From DATFQE01 sp963738205 (GTDB taxonomy: Bacteria > Actinomycetota > Thermoleophilia > Gaiellales > Gaiellaceae), in contig CAVTVQ010000006.1 of NCBI GenBank assembly GCA_963738205.1, forward strand, positions 930,001-994,000: 64,000 nt of DNA. Direction: 5' to 3'. Below, one piece after another: positions 24,860 through 32,823 of the stretch. The notes under the pieces were generated by a model that was not told the origin of the DNA, made no database searches, and was given only the letters and a program-made list of their open reading frames with translations. The translations under genes and the position numbers were made by a program. The first letter of the stretch is position 1. Every line of letters starts with the position of its first letter.

Positions 24860-26329
24860 GTGGAGACCGCGACGCAGACTCTGCACCGGCTGACCAGCTA
24901 CGCGGCCGGCCGTGCGTGGGAGGCGCCGCCCGTCGACGACCCTCGCGTCGTGCGGAGCTTCGAGCCCAATGATCTCGAGCGCTTCCCCTGGTTCTTCAAG
25001 CGCTACGCGGAGTCACTGCCCACGCTGATGCTGCCACGCGAGCTGCCGACCACGACGGCGTCGGCGATCGACGTGCTCGCGGGCACGGCCGGGGCAATCC
25101 AGGCCGAACTGGACCTGCCCCAGCTTTCGAGGCTGTTGCACCTGTCGGCAGGAGTCGTGCGGACTGCCGAACGTCCGTACACGACCTGGCTGTTCCGCGC
25201 CGCCGGGTCCGCGGGCGGCCGCTTTCCCCTCGAGCTGTACGTCGCGGTGCCCGAGGGGACCGGCCTGCCCGCGGGCGTGCACTGGTATCACCCCCAGGAT
25301 CACGCGCTTCTGCTGGTCGGGCCGCCGCCGCACGGCGAGGCGCCCGCTCTTGTCGTAACCGGGATTCCCTGGCGCACCGGCTGGAGGTATCGCGAGCGCG
25401 GCTACCGGCACGTGTACTGGGATGCGGGCACGATGCTCGCCCAGCTGCTGGCGCTCGCCGACTCCGCCGGGCTGACAGCGTCCCTGTACACACGCTTTCC
25501 CGACACGGCGGTCGCGGCGCTGGTGGGTGCCGACCGCGTGCACGAGTGGCCGGTGGCCGTCGTCGCCCTCGGCGCGGGGCGCCCGGCACTCGGTGCCACC
25601 GGCTCGGCCGCGGACGGCGACGTGGACGCGGCACCTGTCGAGTTTCCGCTCGCCTCCGCCGCGCAGCTGGCCGGCGAACGAGACACGTTCGGGCCGCCCT
25701 GGGAGCGCGGTGACGCAGTCGACGTACCCGTCCACGACGCGCCTCCGCTCGAGACGGTCGTACTGACGCGCAGCTCGCAGCGCCGCATGGACCGCACCCG
25801 CGGCCTGCCCGAGTCCGTCCTGCGAACCAGCATGACCGCGGCCATGCGCGGAATCGCGGTCCCACACCGGGTCGTCGTGCACGACGTCGACGGCTTCGCG
25901 CCCGGCGTCTATCGCTGGCCGGAGCTCTCCGCACCTGCGCGCGGCGGCGTGCTGAGAGACGAGCTCTACCGCCTCGCTCTGGAGCAGGATCTCGCCCGGG
26001 ACGCAGCCTTCGTCGTGATCGGCGCGGCCAACATCGCGGAGCTCGACGACCGCGAGTACCGCGAGGCGCAGCTCGCCGCCGGCCTGGTCGAGGGCAGGCT
26101 CCACCTGCTTGCCTACGCCCTCGGAGCCAGCGCCTCCGGAATGACGTTCCTCGACGCCGAGGTACCGGACCTTCTGCGCGAGCCGCTCGACTCGCTCCTG
26201 TTCACGTGCGTGGGCGTGCCGGAATACCCGCCCGCGGTCGGCGGCCTGCCCGGAGCGCCAACCGCGATTCGCACGGTCACGTCGCGTGTCTCAGACAAAC
26301 CCATGGTGGCGCCGCGTGTGAAGAACTAG
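24860..26329 (+). CDS. SagB-type dehydrogenase with tandem nitroreductase domains
   Basis: A 489-residue protein with two nitroreductase-like halves (about residues 90-240 and 290-470), the architecture of SagB/ThcOx-type flavin dehydrogenases. In the N-terminal half 'SRLLHLSAGVVRTAERPY' and in the C-terminal half 'TRSSQRRMDRTRGLPESVL' and 'LDRESL'-like flavin-loop positions can be recognised. SagB enzymes oxidise azolines to azoles in peptide natural products, working with a YcaO cyclodehydratase; none is nearby, so a role in such a pathway is not shown here. It may be a stand-alone nitroreductase. GTG start; four-base convergent overlap with the alcohol dehydrogenase gene. Confidence 0.75.
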   Translation: METATQTLHRLTSYAAGRAWEAPPVDDPRVVRSFEPNDLERFPWFFKRYAESLPTLMLPRELPTTTASAIDVLAGTAGAIQAELDLPQLSRLLHLSAGVVRTAERPYTTWLFRAAGSAGGRFPLELYVAVPEGTGLPAGVHWYHPQDHALLLVGPPPHGEAPALVVTGIPWRTGWRYRERGYRHVYWDAGTMLAQLLALADSAGLTASLYTRFPDTAVAALVGADRVHEWPVAVVALGAGRPALGATGSAADGDVDAAPVEFPLASAAQLAGERDTFGPPWERGDAVDVPVHDAPPLETVVLTRSSQRRMDRTRGLPESVLRTSMTAAMRGIAVPHRVVVHDVDGFAPGVYRWPELSAPARGGVLRDELYRLALEQDLARDAAFVVIGAANIAELDDREYREAQLAAGLVEGRLHLLAYALGASASGMTFLDAEVPDLLREPLDSLLFTCVGVPEYPPAVGGLPGAPTAIRTVTSRVSDKPMVAPRVKN

Positions 26330-27291
26330 CGTCGATCGGCGACCGTCAGGACCACGTTGCCGGTCTTCTGCCCCGTCTCGACGTACCTGGTCGCCGCGAC
26401 GACCTCCTCCAGCGGGTAGGTGCGGTCGATCACCGCTCGGTACTCCCCCGCCTCGATGAGCTGCTTGAGCAAGAGGACGTCCGCCTTCGTGTAGTTCGTG
26501 ATCCCGAGCTTCACCTTTTTGTCTCCGATCCACCTCGTCAGCAAGGCGAACAGCGGGACCTGCCACAGGAAGCCGAGATCGGTGTCGACGTAGATCCCGC
26601 CCGGCCTCAGTGAACGCCTGGACCGCCTGAACGACTGCTTGCCGACCGCATCGAAGACGACGTCGTAGGTCTGGCCATTGGTGGTGAAGTCCTCCTGCGT
26701 GTAGTCGATCACCGCGTCGGCCCCGAGCGAACGGACGAGCTCGACGTTCTTCGTGTTGCACACTGCGGTGACGTCGGCCCCGAAGTGCTTCGCGAGCTGG
26801 ACCCCCGCGGTCCCGACGGATCCCGAGGCGCCGTAGACGAGGATGCTTTGCCCTTCCTGCAGCTCTGCCTTCCGTAGGCACGCGAGCGCGAGTGCCGCTC
26901 CGTCGCAGACCGCGGCCGCCTCCTCGAAGCTCATGCCGGCGGGCTTGTGCGCCACCGCACCGGTTTCCGGGACAGCGAGGAGCTCTGCGTGCGCCCCGCG
27001 ACCTGTGACGCCGAAGACCTCGTCATCGACCGCGAACTCCGTCACCGCTGGGCCGACCGCCTCGACCTCGCCGGCGAACTCGCTGCCGAGGATCTGCTGC
27101 TTCGGGCGGAGGAGCCCGGTGACGAGGCGACTGATGAAGTACTCGGCGCTGCGAAGCCCCGTGTCCGTGCGCGTCACCGTCGTGGCGTGGATCTTGACGA
27201 GCAACTGGCCCGCTTCTGGCGTCGGCCGCGCGACCTCTTCGAGCCGCAGGACCTCCGGTGGCCCGTACCTGTCGTAGACCACAGCCCTCAT
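26326..27291 (-). CDS. Zinc-free medium-chain dehydrogenase / quinone reductase-like
   Basis: A 321-residue member of the MDR superfamily. The NAD(P) fold starts at 'ILVYGASGSVGTAGVQLAKHFG', and the catalytic-zinc Cys/His pattern of alcohol dehydrogenases is missing, as in quinone oxidoreductases. It probably reduces enones or quinones with NADPH. ATG 27291 starts the conserved 'MRAVVYDRYGPPEVL'; a GTG 15 bases earlier adds only 'AAAP'. It follows the GFA-family gene on the same strand by 18 bases and may be co-transcribed with it. Confidence 0.85.
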   Translation of the reverse strand: MRAVVYDRYGPPEVLRLEEVARPTPEAGQLLVKIHATTVTRTDTGLRSAEYFISRLVTGLLRPKQQILGSEFAGEVEAVGPAVTEFAVDDEVFGVTGRGAHAELLAVPETGAVAHKPAGMSFEEAAAVCDGAALALACLRKAELQEGQSILVYGASGSVGTAGVQLAKHFGADVTAVCNTKNVELVRSLGADAVIDYTQEDFTTNGQTYDVVFDAVGKQSFRRSRRSLRPGGIYVDTDLGFLWQVPLFALLTRWIGDKKVKLGITNYTKADVLLLKQLIEAGEYRAVIDRTYPLEEVVAATRYVETGQKTGNVVLTVADRR

Positions 27292-27309
27292 CGGCGCGGC
27301 CGCCACTCG

Positions 27310-27792
27310 CTAGCGGGCGGGGTCGGGCCTTGGGAGGATCGCGTCCAGCCGCTCGAGGCTAGCGGCCGGCCAAAGGGCCTTCCGATCGTAGTAGATCTCG
27401 AACGCCGGCACGCCGGCGGGGAGCGTGACCCAGCCAACCTTGGACTTGGTGAAGATGTGGACGTCAGGCGTGATCTCGCGCGGCTGATCAAGCGTGCCGC
27501 CGCGCACGAAGAGCACTTCGGGCCGGCCGTAGTCGCTGTAGATCGCCACCTGGCAAGCCGGACAGCGGTAGATGCGCTGCTTGCTGCCGTCGTCACGCGG
27601 CACGTCGACGGGTTGTGGCGCGGCGGAAAGCAGCTCGACGCGGTCGGCCTCGATCAGCAGGTTGATCACGAAGGCGCTTCCCGTCTGCCGCTGGCAGGTC
27701 AGGCAATGGCAGCAATGCGTGAAGAGCGGCTCCGACGTCAACCGATAGCGGACCGCTCCGCAGGCACATCCACCCTCGCGTGAGACGTTCAT
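27310..27792 (-). CDS. GFA/CENP-V family zinc protein
   Basis: A 160-residue protein of the glutathione-dependent-formaldehyde-activating (GFA) fold. The zinc cysteines are all visible: 'GGCACGAVRY', 'HCCHCLTCQRQTGSAF', and 'YRCPACQVAIY'. Most members of this family are uncharacterised; the name comes from an early assignment that may not hold here. ATG 27792 begins 'MNVSREGGCACG'; a start 18 bases earlier is less typical. Confidence 0.8.
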   Translation of the reverse strand: MNVSREGGCACGAVRYRLTSEPLFTHCCHCLTCQRQTGSAFVINLLIEADRVELLSAAPQPVDVPRDDGSKQRIYRCPACQVAIYSDYGRPEVLFVRGGTLDQPREITPDVHIFTKSKVGWVTLPAGVPAFEIYYDRKALWPAASLERLDAILPRPDPAR

Positions 27793-27892
27793 CGTCCGGC
27801 AATCATGCATTCTCAGACACCTGCAGCCGAGCTGGAAACGTAGAGACGCGCGCCTTGCGGCTCGCTCGGGCGATCTGCAATGGTCGCTGGAG

Positions 27893-28338
27893 ATGGCCGG
27901 AGACGGCGACCTCCTTTCGACGCTGGGCGACGATCCCAGCGTCGCGGTCGAGCTTGCAGTCGGGCACGAAGGCTGGCGCTATGGCGAGATCACGTTGGCG
28001 CTCGGCGGCGGTGCCGATGTGCATGTCCGTCGGCGCCGCTCGGGGAAGAACGCGAGTGGCACGCCGTGCTCGGGCCCGATCGGGTGCGTGACCTCGGCCG
28101 CCGGTTGTCAGCTCTCGACCTGGCCGGCATCGCTCCCCGAGGGGGAGCGGTGGACCCGGACGACGACCCGGTCCGCTTGACCGTCCGACGCGACGGCGCG
28201 ACGGTCCACGAGGCGTCCCTCAGGCACTCGCAGAGGTTCGAGGACGCGGACCTGGACCGCGTGCTGGCGCAGTGGGAGCAGGTGGTCGGGGAAGTAACCG
28301 CCGGCGAACTGCCCTACGGGGCAGCTGGCAGGGCGTGA
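27893..28338 (+). pseudogene. Unrecognised small protein with a frameshift
   Basis: From ATG 27893 the frame reads 'MAGDGDLLSTLGDDPSVAVE' and on to 'GGGADVHVRRRR', then leaves the frame near 28045. The continuation (EEREWHAVLGPDRVRDLG, then a charged helix-rich segment, then 'RVLAQWEQVVGEVTAGELP') lies in another frame and stops at 28336-28338. Removal of one base joins the halves into about 148 residues. I do not recognise the family. The stop overlaps the GTG of the next gene (GTGA), so it was once co-translated with the metalloprotease gene. Confidence 0.5.
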
Positions 28339-29156
28339 AGGCAACCGAGCCCCACCAGCCCGAGCCGGCTCAGCGGGACGGAGGCGTCCGGGACCCGGCG
28401 ACCCCGGCCGGCTCGCCCGCCCGGATGCTCGCCCTGAACCAGGCCCTCGGGAACCGTGCGCTGGCACGGCTCATCCACCGCGTTGGCGGCGCCCGGTCGA
28501 CGCGGCGGCTTCTGCGCGCGCCGGTGCAGGTGAACGAGTCGGTGTACGAGAAGACGGACTCGACGCGGGCCGAGAGCGTCAACTGGCGCGCGCAGTACCA
28601 GGTGGAGATGACCGAGGGCAAGTGTGTCGCCACGATCAAGGTGAGGCTGAACCCCGACGCCGGCGTGACCGAGGACGAGGTCAAGAAGGTGAAGAGTGCG
28701 GTTCCCTCCGCGTTCGCGGGCTACTTCAGCGGCAAGTTCCTCCTCTACGAGCCGGGGCTGATCGAAGACTTTTGGGACGACAAGTGGGTCCTCGTCGTCG
28801 GCGTTCAATTCGTGGATTCGGGCGAGCACCTCGCCGTTGCGCTCCACAAAGGAAAGGGCGCCGACAGTCGGCAGAGCTGGTACGTCGATACGCCGACGAT
28901 CACGAAATGCCACGAGCTCGGTCACCAGCTGGGGTTGCTCGACGAGTACGTCGAGGCGGGAGTCGTCCCGCGCAAGGACGCCAGCTCTCCGGGCGTCTTC
29001 ACCGACCACTCGCTCATGGGCGACTACTACAACGAGGGGGTGGACAAGGCCGAGCTGAAGGCACGCCACGGGAGCCGCCTCGCCCAGGTGATCGGCAAGG
29101 CGGTCGGCAAAGAGCTCAAAGCCAAGAAGATCACCCACTCGCTTACGCCGCCGTAG
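28335..29156 (+). CDS. Zincin metalloprotease-like protein with an eCIS-cargo-like N-terminus
   Basis: A 273-residue protein starting at GTG 28335. It has a disordered Pro/Ala/Asp-rich N-terminus, then 'MLALNQALGNRALARLIHR' (residues 31-49), resembling the 'LxLQxxxGNRA' segment found in proteins beside or delivered by extracellular contractile injection systems. Near residue 193 is 'HELGHQLGLLDEY', an HExxHxxGxxD zinc site as in snapalysin-type proteases, followed by a Met-turn-like 'HSLMGDYY'. No signal peptide is present. It may be a toxin or processed effector. The PIN-domain gene follows by 37 bases. No eCIS structural genes are in the window. Confidence 0.7.
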   Translation: MKATEPHQPEPAQRDGGVRDPATPAGSPARMLALNQALGNRALARLIHRVGGARSTRRLLRAPVQVNESVYEKTDSTRAESVNWRAQYQVEMTEGKCVATIKVRLNPDAGVTEDEVKKVKSAVPSAFAGYFSGKFLLYEPGLIEDFWDDKWVLVVGVQFVDSGEHLAVALHKGKGADSRQSWYVDTPTITKCHELGHQLGLLDEYVEAGVVPRKDASSPGVFTDHSLMGDYYNEGVDKAELKARHGSRLAQVIGKAVGKELKAKKITHSLTPP

Positions 29157-29193
29157 GTTGTGATGCCACTACGCCCGATCTGAGGTACTCGAG

Positions 29194-29589
29194 CTGACCA
29201 GGTTCGTCGTCGACACCAGCGCCGTCCTGCACCTAGCCGGCGAAGGCTTCGAGGGCTCGGACGAGCACGAGTTGCTCGCGCCGACACTCCTGCGGTCGCA
29301 GACGCTGTCGGCGCTGCACGAGGCCGTCCAGCGAGGCGAGCTCTCGGCCGAGGTCGCGCGCGCCCGCCTGACCCGTATCTGGCGGATGCCGATCAGGCTC
29401 CTCGGCGATGCGGTGCTCCGGCGTCGGGCCTGGGAGCTCGCGGATCAACTCGGCTGGGCTTCGACGTACAACGCCGAGTACGTTGCGCTCACGCAGCTGC
29501 AGGCCGACGCCTTCGTGAGCCTGGACGCGGAACTGGCGCGCAGCGTCGAGGGGATCGTCGCGACGGCGTCGATCGACTCGCTGCGCTAG
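29194..29589 (+). CDS. PIN-domain (VapC-like) protein
   Basis: A 131-residue PIN-domain protein. The acidic residues expected in the nuclease site are Asp7 (RFVVDTSA), Glu43 (SALHEAV) and Asp111 (FVSLDAEL); the usual Asp of 'YDAxYVALA' is Asn93 here (TYNAEYVAL). Family members are mostly toxins that cut RNA. The frame includes the conserved N-terminus only if it starts at CTG 29194, which has a GAGG eight bases upstream; an internal TTG would remove the first Asp. No VapB-like antitoxin gene is adjacent; the upstream neighbour is the metalloprotease gene. Confidence 0.75.
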   Translation: MTRFVVDTSAVLHLAGEGFEGSDEHELLAPTLLRSQTLSALHEAVQRGELSAEVARARLTRIWRMPIRLLGDAVLRRRAWELADQLGWASTYNAEYVALTQLQADAFVSLDAELARSVEGIVATASIDSLR

Positions 29590-29623
29590 CCGAGCGCGGC
29601 CGTAGCCCGAGGCACCTCCGACC

Positions 29624-30757
29624 TCAGGCCCGCGTACGAACCCACGCGGCGAAAGCCTCGATCCCGTCGACGACCTGCTCGAAACGCAGGGAATGGAACA
29701 GGTCGAACGTGTGCTGGGCGCTTGGAAGCTCTGCATAGACGACAGGACCCGACGACGTCGTCCGCAGCTGCTGGACGAAGGCTCGCGCATCGTCGACCAG
29801 CACGATCGTGTCACGGTCGCCGTGCGCAACGAAGAACGGCGGCGCGTCGGCGCGAAGGTACGCAGACGGTGCTGACGCAACCGTTCCGTTGCCGCGGTCG
29901 TAGTGGCCGTAGTAGCCGTACAGCGAGATGGCGGCAGTGACCGACGTGTCCGCGTGCTCGAAACCGGGCTGGAAGCGCGGATCGTTCGGCGTGAGCGCAG
30001 CCGTCGAGGCGAGGTTGCCGCCCGCAGAGCTGCCGGCCGCGAACAGGACGTCCGGGTCGGCGCCGTACTCCTGCCCGTGCTTGCGCACCCAGGCGATCAC
30101 CTTCTTGACGTCGATCAGGTGATCGGGGAAGTGCGCGGCTGGACTGAGGCGGTAGTTCGCACTGATGCACACCCAACCTCGGCTTGCGAGTCGATAGAGC
30201 AGGGCGCGCGCCTCGCGGTTCTTGCGCCCCCGGCGGAACGCCCCGCCGTGGAGGTACACGAGCGTCGGAGCAGCCGACGGGTGGGAGCGATGGCGATAGA
30301 CGTCGAGCAGATTCGACCTCCCGGCGTCGCCGTAGCTGATGTTCGCGACCCGCTCGACGTCCCGACGGCGGAAGAGGAATGGCGCGAACAGGATGCGCGC
30401 CAGAGGAAGACGCCGTCCTCGTCGAGCCGCTCCCTCACCGAGGCCCGCCGTCAAGGCGTGGTCGATCGCGGGCCCCGCCTGCAACCCTCGCCGCGCGACG
30501 AGGGCTAGCCCGAGCGTCGCCAGGGCGGCGACGGCAAGCGCAAGCAGTCCGAGAGGTCCGGAGACGTCGCCCTGCCCGAGGGCAAGCAGCGTCGAGGCGA
30601 CGAGCCAGTAGAAGGCAACGAACGGCAGCTCGTTGACGAGGAAGCCGAACCAGTAGCTGAGGTTCGACGGGCTCGAGTGGCGTGGGCGTGGCGGCGCCAG
30701 TGCAAAGAGCGTGCACCAGGCGACGAGTACCGTCGTGAACAGGTAGCCGATCGGCAA
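29624..30757 (-). CDS. Membrane-anchored HSL-family esterase/lipase
   Basis: A 377-residue protein with three N-terminal hydrophobic helices (about residues 3-20, 42-60 and 68-88) followed by a hormone-sensitive-lipase-like alpha/beta hydrolase. The oxyanion motif is His170-Gly171-Gly172 (YLHGGAFRRG), the nucleophile Ser244 (AGSSAGG), the acid follows in 'AHGDRDTIV' and the His in 'SAQHTFDLF'. It would act at the membrane on lipid esters or xenobiotic esters. It stands alone on the minus strand. Confidence 0.85.
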   Translation of the reverse strand: MPIGYLFTTVLVAWCTLFALAPPRPRHSSPSNLSYWFGFLVNELPFVAFYWLVASTLLALGQGDVSGPLGLLALAVAALATLGLALVARRGLQAGPAIDHALTAGLGEGAARRGRRLPLARILFAPFLFRRRDVERVANISYGDAGRSNLLDVYRHRSHPSAAPTLVYLHGGAFRRGRKNREARALLYRLASRGWVCISANYRLSPAAHFPDHLIDVKKVIAWVRKHGQEYGADPDVLFAAGSSAGGNLASTAALTPNDPRFQPGFEHADTSVTAAISLYGYYGHYDRGNGTVASAPSAYLRADAPPFFVAHGDRDTIVLVDDARAFVQQLRTTSSGPVVYAELPSAQHTFDLFHSLRFEQVVDGIEAFAAWVRTRA

Positions 30758-31027
30758 CTCAGCCGCTCAGTCGCTGCCGCGAGCCGGCGGTCGCACGCGC
30801 CTGCCTCGACGCTTCCGCGAGCGCGACCATGTCAGCCAGCGTATCGGTGCCCCCGGGGTGAGCTGAGTAGCTGTCGCGTTTGCCGCTAGTTCGGGAGTCG
30901 CGTCGTCGGTACCGGACCAAGCTCCTCGGGCGAGAGGAAGCTCGCCCAGGCGACGCCTCCGAGCGGGAGGGTCGTAGATGGCAAGATCTCCTGAGGAACG
31001 AAGTCCAACAGGGGCTCGGGGAGCGGT

Positions 31028-31762
31028 GTGCTAGCGGTACGGCTGCACGATGACGGCTTGAAGGTTGAGGAGATCGAGACGCCGTCGCCGGATCCGGGCG
31101 AGGTGCTGGTGCGCGTGCATGCGGCAGCGATTACACGTGCCGAGCTGGAGTGGCCGGTCGATCGATTGCCGGCGATTCCGTCTTACGAGCTTTCGGGCGT
31201 TATCGTCGGCGGCGGTGACGAGGTATTCGCGCTCACGCCTTTCGATCGCGACGGCGTGGCTGCCGAGTACGCCGTCGTCCGAGCCGATGTGCTTGCACCG
31301 AAGCCCTTGCGGCTGAGCCACGTCGAGGCGGCAGCTCTGCCGATGGGCGGGCTGACCGCCTGGCAAGCACTGTTTGTGCATGGGCGGCTCGCCCGAGGCG
31401 AGCGGGTGCTGGTCACGGGCGCCTCGGGCGGGGTTGGGCACATCGCCGTCCAGCTTGCGCGACACGCCGGCGCAGCGGTCGTGGAGAGCGGTCCAGTCGA
31501 TCTGGTCTTCGACACTCGTGGCGGCGAGGTCCCCGCTGGCGAGCGCGTGGTCACGATCGCAGAGGAGATGCCGGGCGCGATCTACTTCATCGTCGAACCC
31601 GACCACGAGCAACTGCTGGAGTTGAGAACGCTCGTGGACGCAGGCGAGCTTCGCGCGGAGGTCGACTCGGTTTTTCCGCTCACGGAGGCCCGGGCGGCGT
31701 TCGAGCGAGTCGCGGGCCGCGGGAAGCGTGGCAAGGTCGTGCTCGCGGTTGGCACTGACTAG
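31028..31762 (+). CDS. Shortened medium-chain dehydrogenase (quinone reductase-like)
   Basis: A 244-residue MDR protein, shorter than the usual 310-330. The GroES-like half and 'VLVTGASGGVGHIAVQLARHAG' glycine motif are present. After that motif the sequence jumps from 'GAAVVESG' to 'PVDLVFDTRGG', so about 35-45 residues (the second and third strands of the NAD(P) fold) are missing without a frameshift. Cofactor binding may be altered. The TAG stop lies inside the target duplication of the IS element, meaning that the insertion left the protein unchanged. GTG start at 31028. Confidence 0.75.
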   Translation: MLAVRLHDDGLKVEEIETPSPDPGEVLVRVHAAAITRAELEWPVDRLPAIPSYELSGVIVGGGDEVFALTPFDRDGVAAEYAVVRADVLAPKPLRLSHVEAAALPMGGLTAWQALFVHGRLARGERVLVTGASGGVGHIAVQLARHAGAAVVESGPVDLVFDTRGGEVPAGERVVTIAEEMPGAIYFIVEPDHEQLLELRTLVDAGELRAEVDSVFPLTEARAAFERVAGRGKRGKVVLAVGTD

Positions 31763-31763
31763 C
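31758..31763. repeat. Left copy of the 6-bp target site duplication (ACTAGC)
   Basis: ACTAGC occurs immediately before the left end of the IS element and again at 32818-32823 after its right end. It matches the NCTAGN target known for IS481 itself. The left copy carries the TAG stop of the dehydrogenase gene. Confidence 0.85.
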
Positions 31764-31805
31764 TGTCCCGCCTACAGAGGTTGTGAACGGTTGAGGTGAT
31801 ATCCG

Positions 31806-31855
31806 GCCCTCCTTTGAGGCTGTGGGTCTTCCCGGACTCACGCTCAAAGGAGGGC
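31806..31855 (+). promoter_or_regulatory. Hairpin that hides the transposase ribosome binding site
   Basis: Two perfect 13-base arms (GCCCTCCTTTGAG at 31806-31818; its complement at 31843-31855) enclose 24 bases. The right arm contains the AAAGGAGGG Shine-Dalgarno sequence five bases before the transposase ATG (31860). Transcripts entering from outside would fold and hide it, whereas a transcript starting inside the loop would not: a common IS strategy against activation by read-through. Confidence 0.75.
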
Positions 31856-31859
31856 GCGG

Positions 31860-32813
31860 ATGTATCTGCACGCTAACGCCAAGCTCGGACTGGCTGGGCG
31901 GCTCGCGTTGGTACGCGCGATCGAGGACGGTCTCTCGCTGAAGCGGGCTGCAGCCTGCTTCAGCGTTTCGCCGGCGACGGCCCACCGCTGGTGGCATCGC
32001 TGGCTTGACGGCGGTCGGCGGTCTCAGGCGTTATGGGACCGCTCGAGCCGTCCGCACCGCTCGCCGCGGCTTTTGACGCCGGAGCTGCAGGAGCGGATCT
32101 GCGACTGCCGCAGCCAGACGGGCTGGGGGCCACGGCTGGTGGCGGCGGCAACCGGCTCTGCGCACTCGACCGTCTGGAAGGTGCTCAAGCGGGCCGGTAT
32201 CTCGCGACGATCGCGTGCGGCCAGAGAGCCGGCCAACAGCTACGAGTGGCCCTGTCCCGGTGATCTGCTGCACATGGATGTCTGCAGCTACGCGCGTTTC
32301 CTGCGTCCCGGCCACCGTGTCACCGGCAACCGCTCCCAGTCCCTGCGCGGTCGGAGCGTCGAGACCCGTGTCGGCTATGACTACGCGCACGCGATCGTCG
32401 ACGACCACTCGCGGCTCGCGTTCGTCGAGCTCCACGACGACGAGAAGGCAGCGACGGTGACGGGCTTCGTCGAGCGGGCGCTCGCCTTCTTCGCCGAGCA
32501 CGGGATCGTCGCGAAGCGCCTGATGACCGACAACGCCTTCGCCTACGTGAAGAACCGCACGCTACGTGAGCTGCTCGCCCAGCGCGGGATCCGGCACCTG
32601 ACGACCAAGCCGTACCGGCCGCGCACGAACGGGAAAGTCGAACGCTTCCACCAAACGATGGCGCGCGAGTGGGCATACGGACTCGCCTACCGCTCACACC
32701 GACAACGCAACCAAGCGCTGCCACACTGGCTCGACCACCACAACCGGCACAGGCCCCACAGCTCGCTCGGAGACCGGCCACCACTCAGCCGCGTTCACAA
32801 CGTCCGTGGGTAG
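31860..32813 (+). CDS. IS481-family DDE transposase
   Basis: A 317-residue transposase. N-terminal helix-turn-helix (about residues 10-60, LVRAIEDGLSLKRAAACFSV), a second HTH-like region, and an rve catalytic core with Asp140 (LLHMDVCSY), Asp224 (LMTDNAFAY) and Glu261 (NGKVERFHQT), followed by the usual 'HHNRHRPHSSLGDRPP' end. It cuts and joins the element's ends. All catalytic residues are intact. The stop lies four bases before the right end of the element. Confidence 0.95.
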   Translation: MYLHANAKLGLAGRLALVRAIEDGLSLKRAAACFSVSPATAHRWWHRWLDGGRRSQALWDRSSRPHRSPRLLTPELQERICDCRSQTGWGPRLVAAATGSAHSTVWKVLKRAGISRRSRAAREPANSYEWPCPGDLLHMDVCSYARFLRPGHRVTGNRSQSLRGRSVETRVGYDYAHAIVDDHSRLAFVELHDDEKAATVTGFVERALAFFAEHGIVAKRLMTDNAFAYVKNRTLRELLAQRGIRHLTTKPYRPRTNGKVERFHQTMAREWAYGLAYRSHRQRNQALPHWLDHHNRHRPHSSLGDRPPLSRVHNVRG

Positions 32814-32817
32814 GACA

Positions 32818-32823
32818 ACTAGC
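32818..32823. repeat. Right copy of the 6-bp target site duplication (ACTAGC)
   Basis: Pairs with the copy at 31758-31763 and marks the right boundary of the IS481-family element. Confidence 0.85.

Larger units (their letters stand above)
31764..32817 (+). mobile_element. IS481-family insertion sequence, complete
   Basis: A 1054-bp element with one transposase gene. Its imperfect terminal inverted repeats start TGTCC and match at 21 of the first 26 positions (TGTCCCGCCTACAGAG... left; TGTCCTACCCACGGAC... right, both ending GTTGTGAACG). It is flanked by ACTAGC duplications. Ends, duplication and gene are intact, so the insertion is likely recent and the element could be active. Confidence 0.92.

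Noticed and set aside
24860..26329. A RiPP gene cluster around the SagB-like gene
   Set aside because: Neighbours are a methyltransferase, a quinone reductase and a GFA protein; no YcaO, precursor or exporter gene is recognisable.
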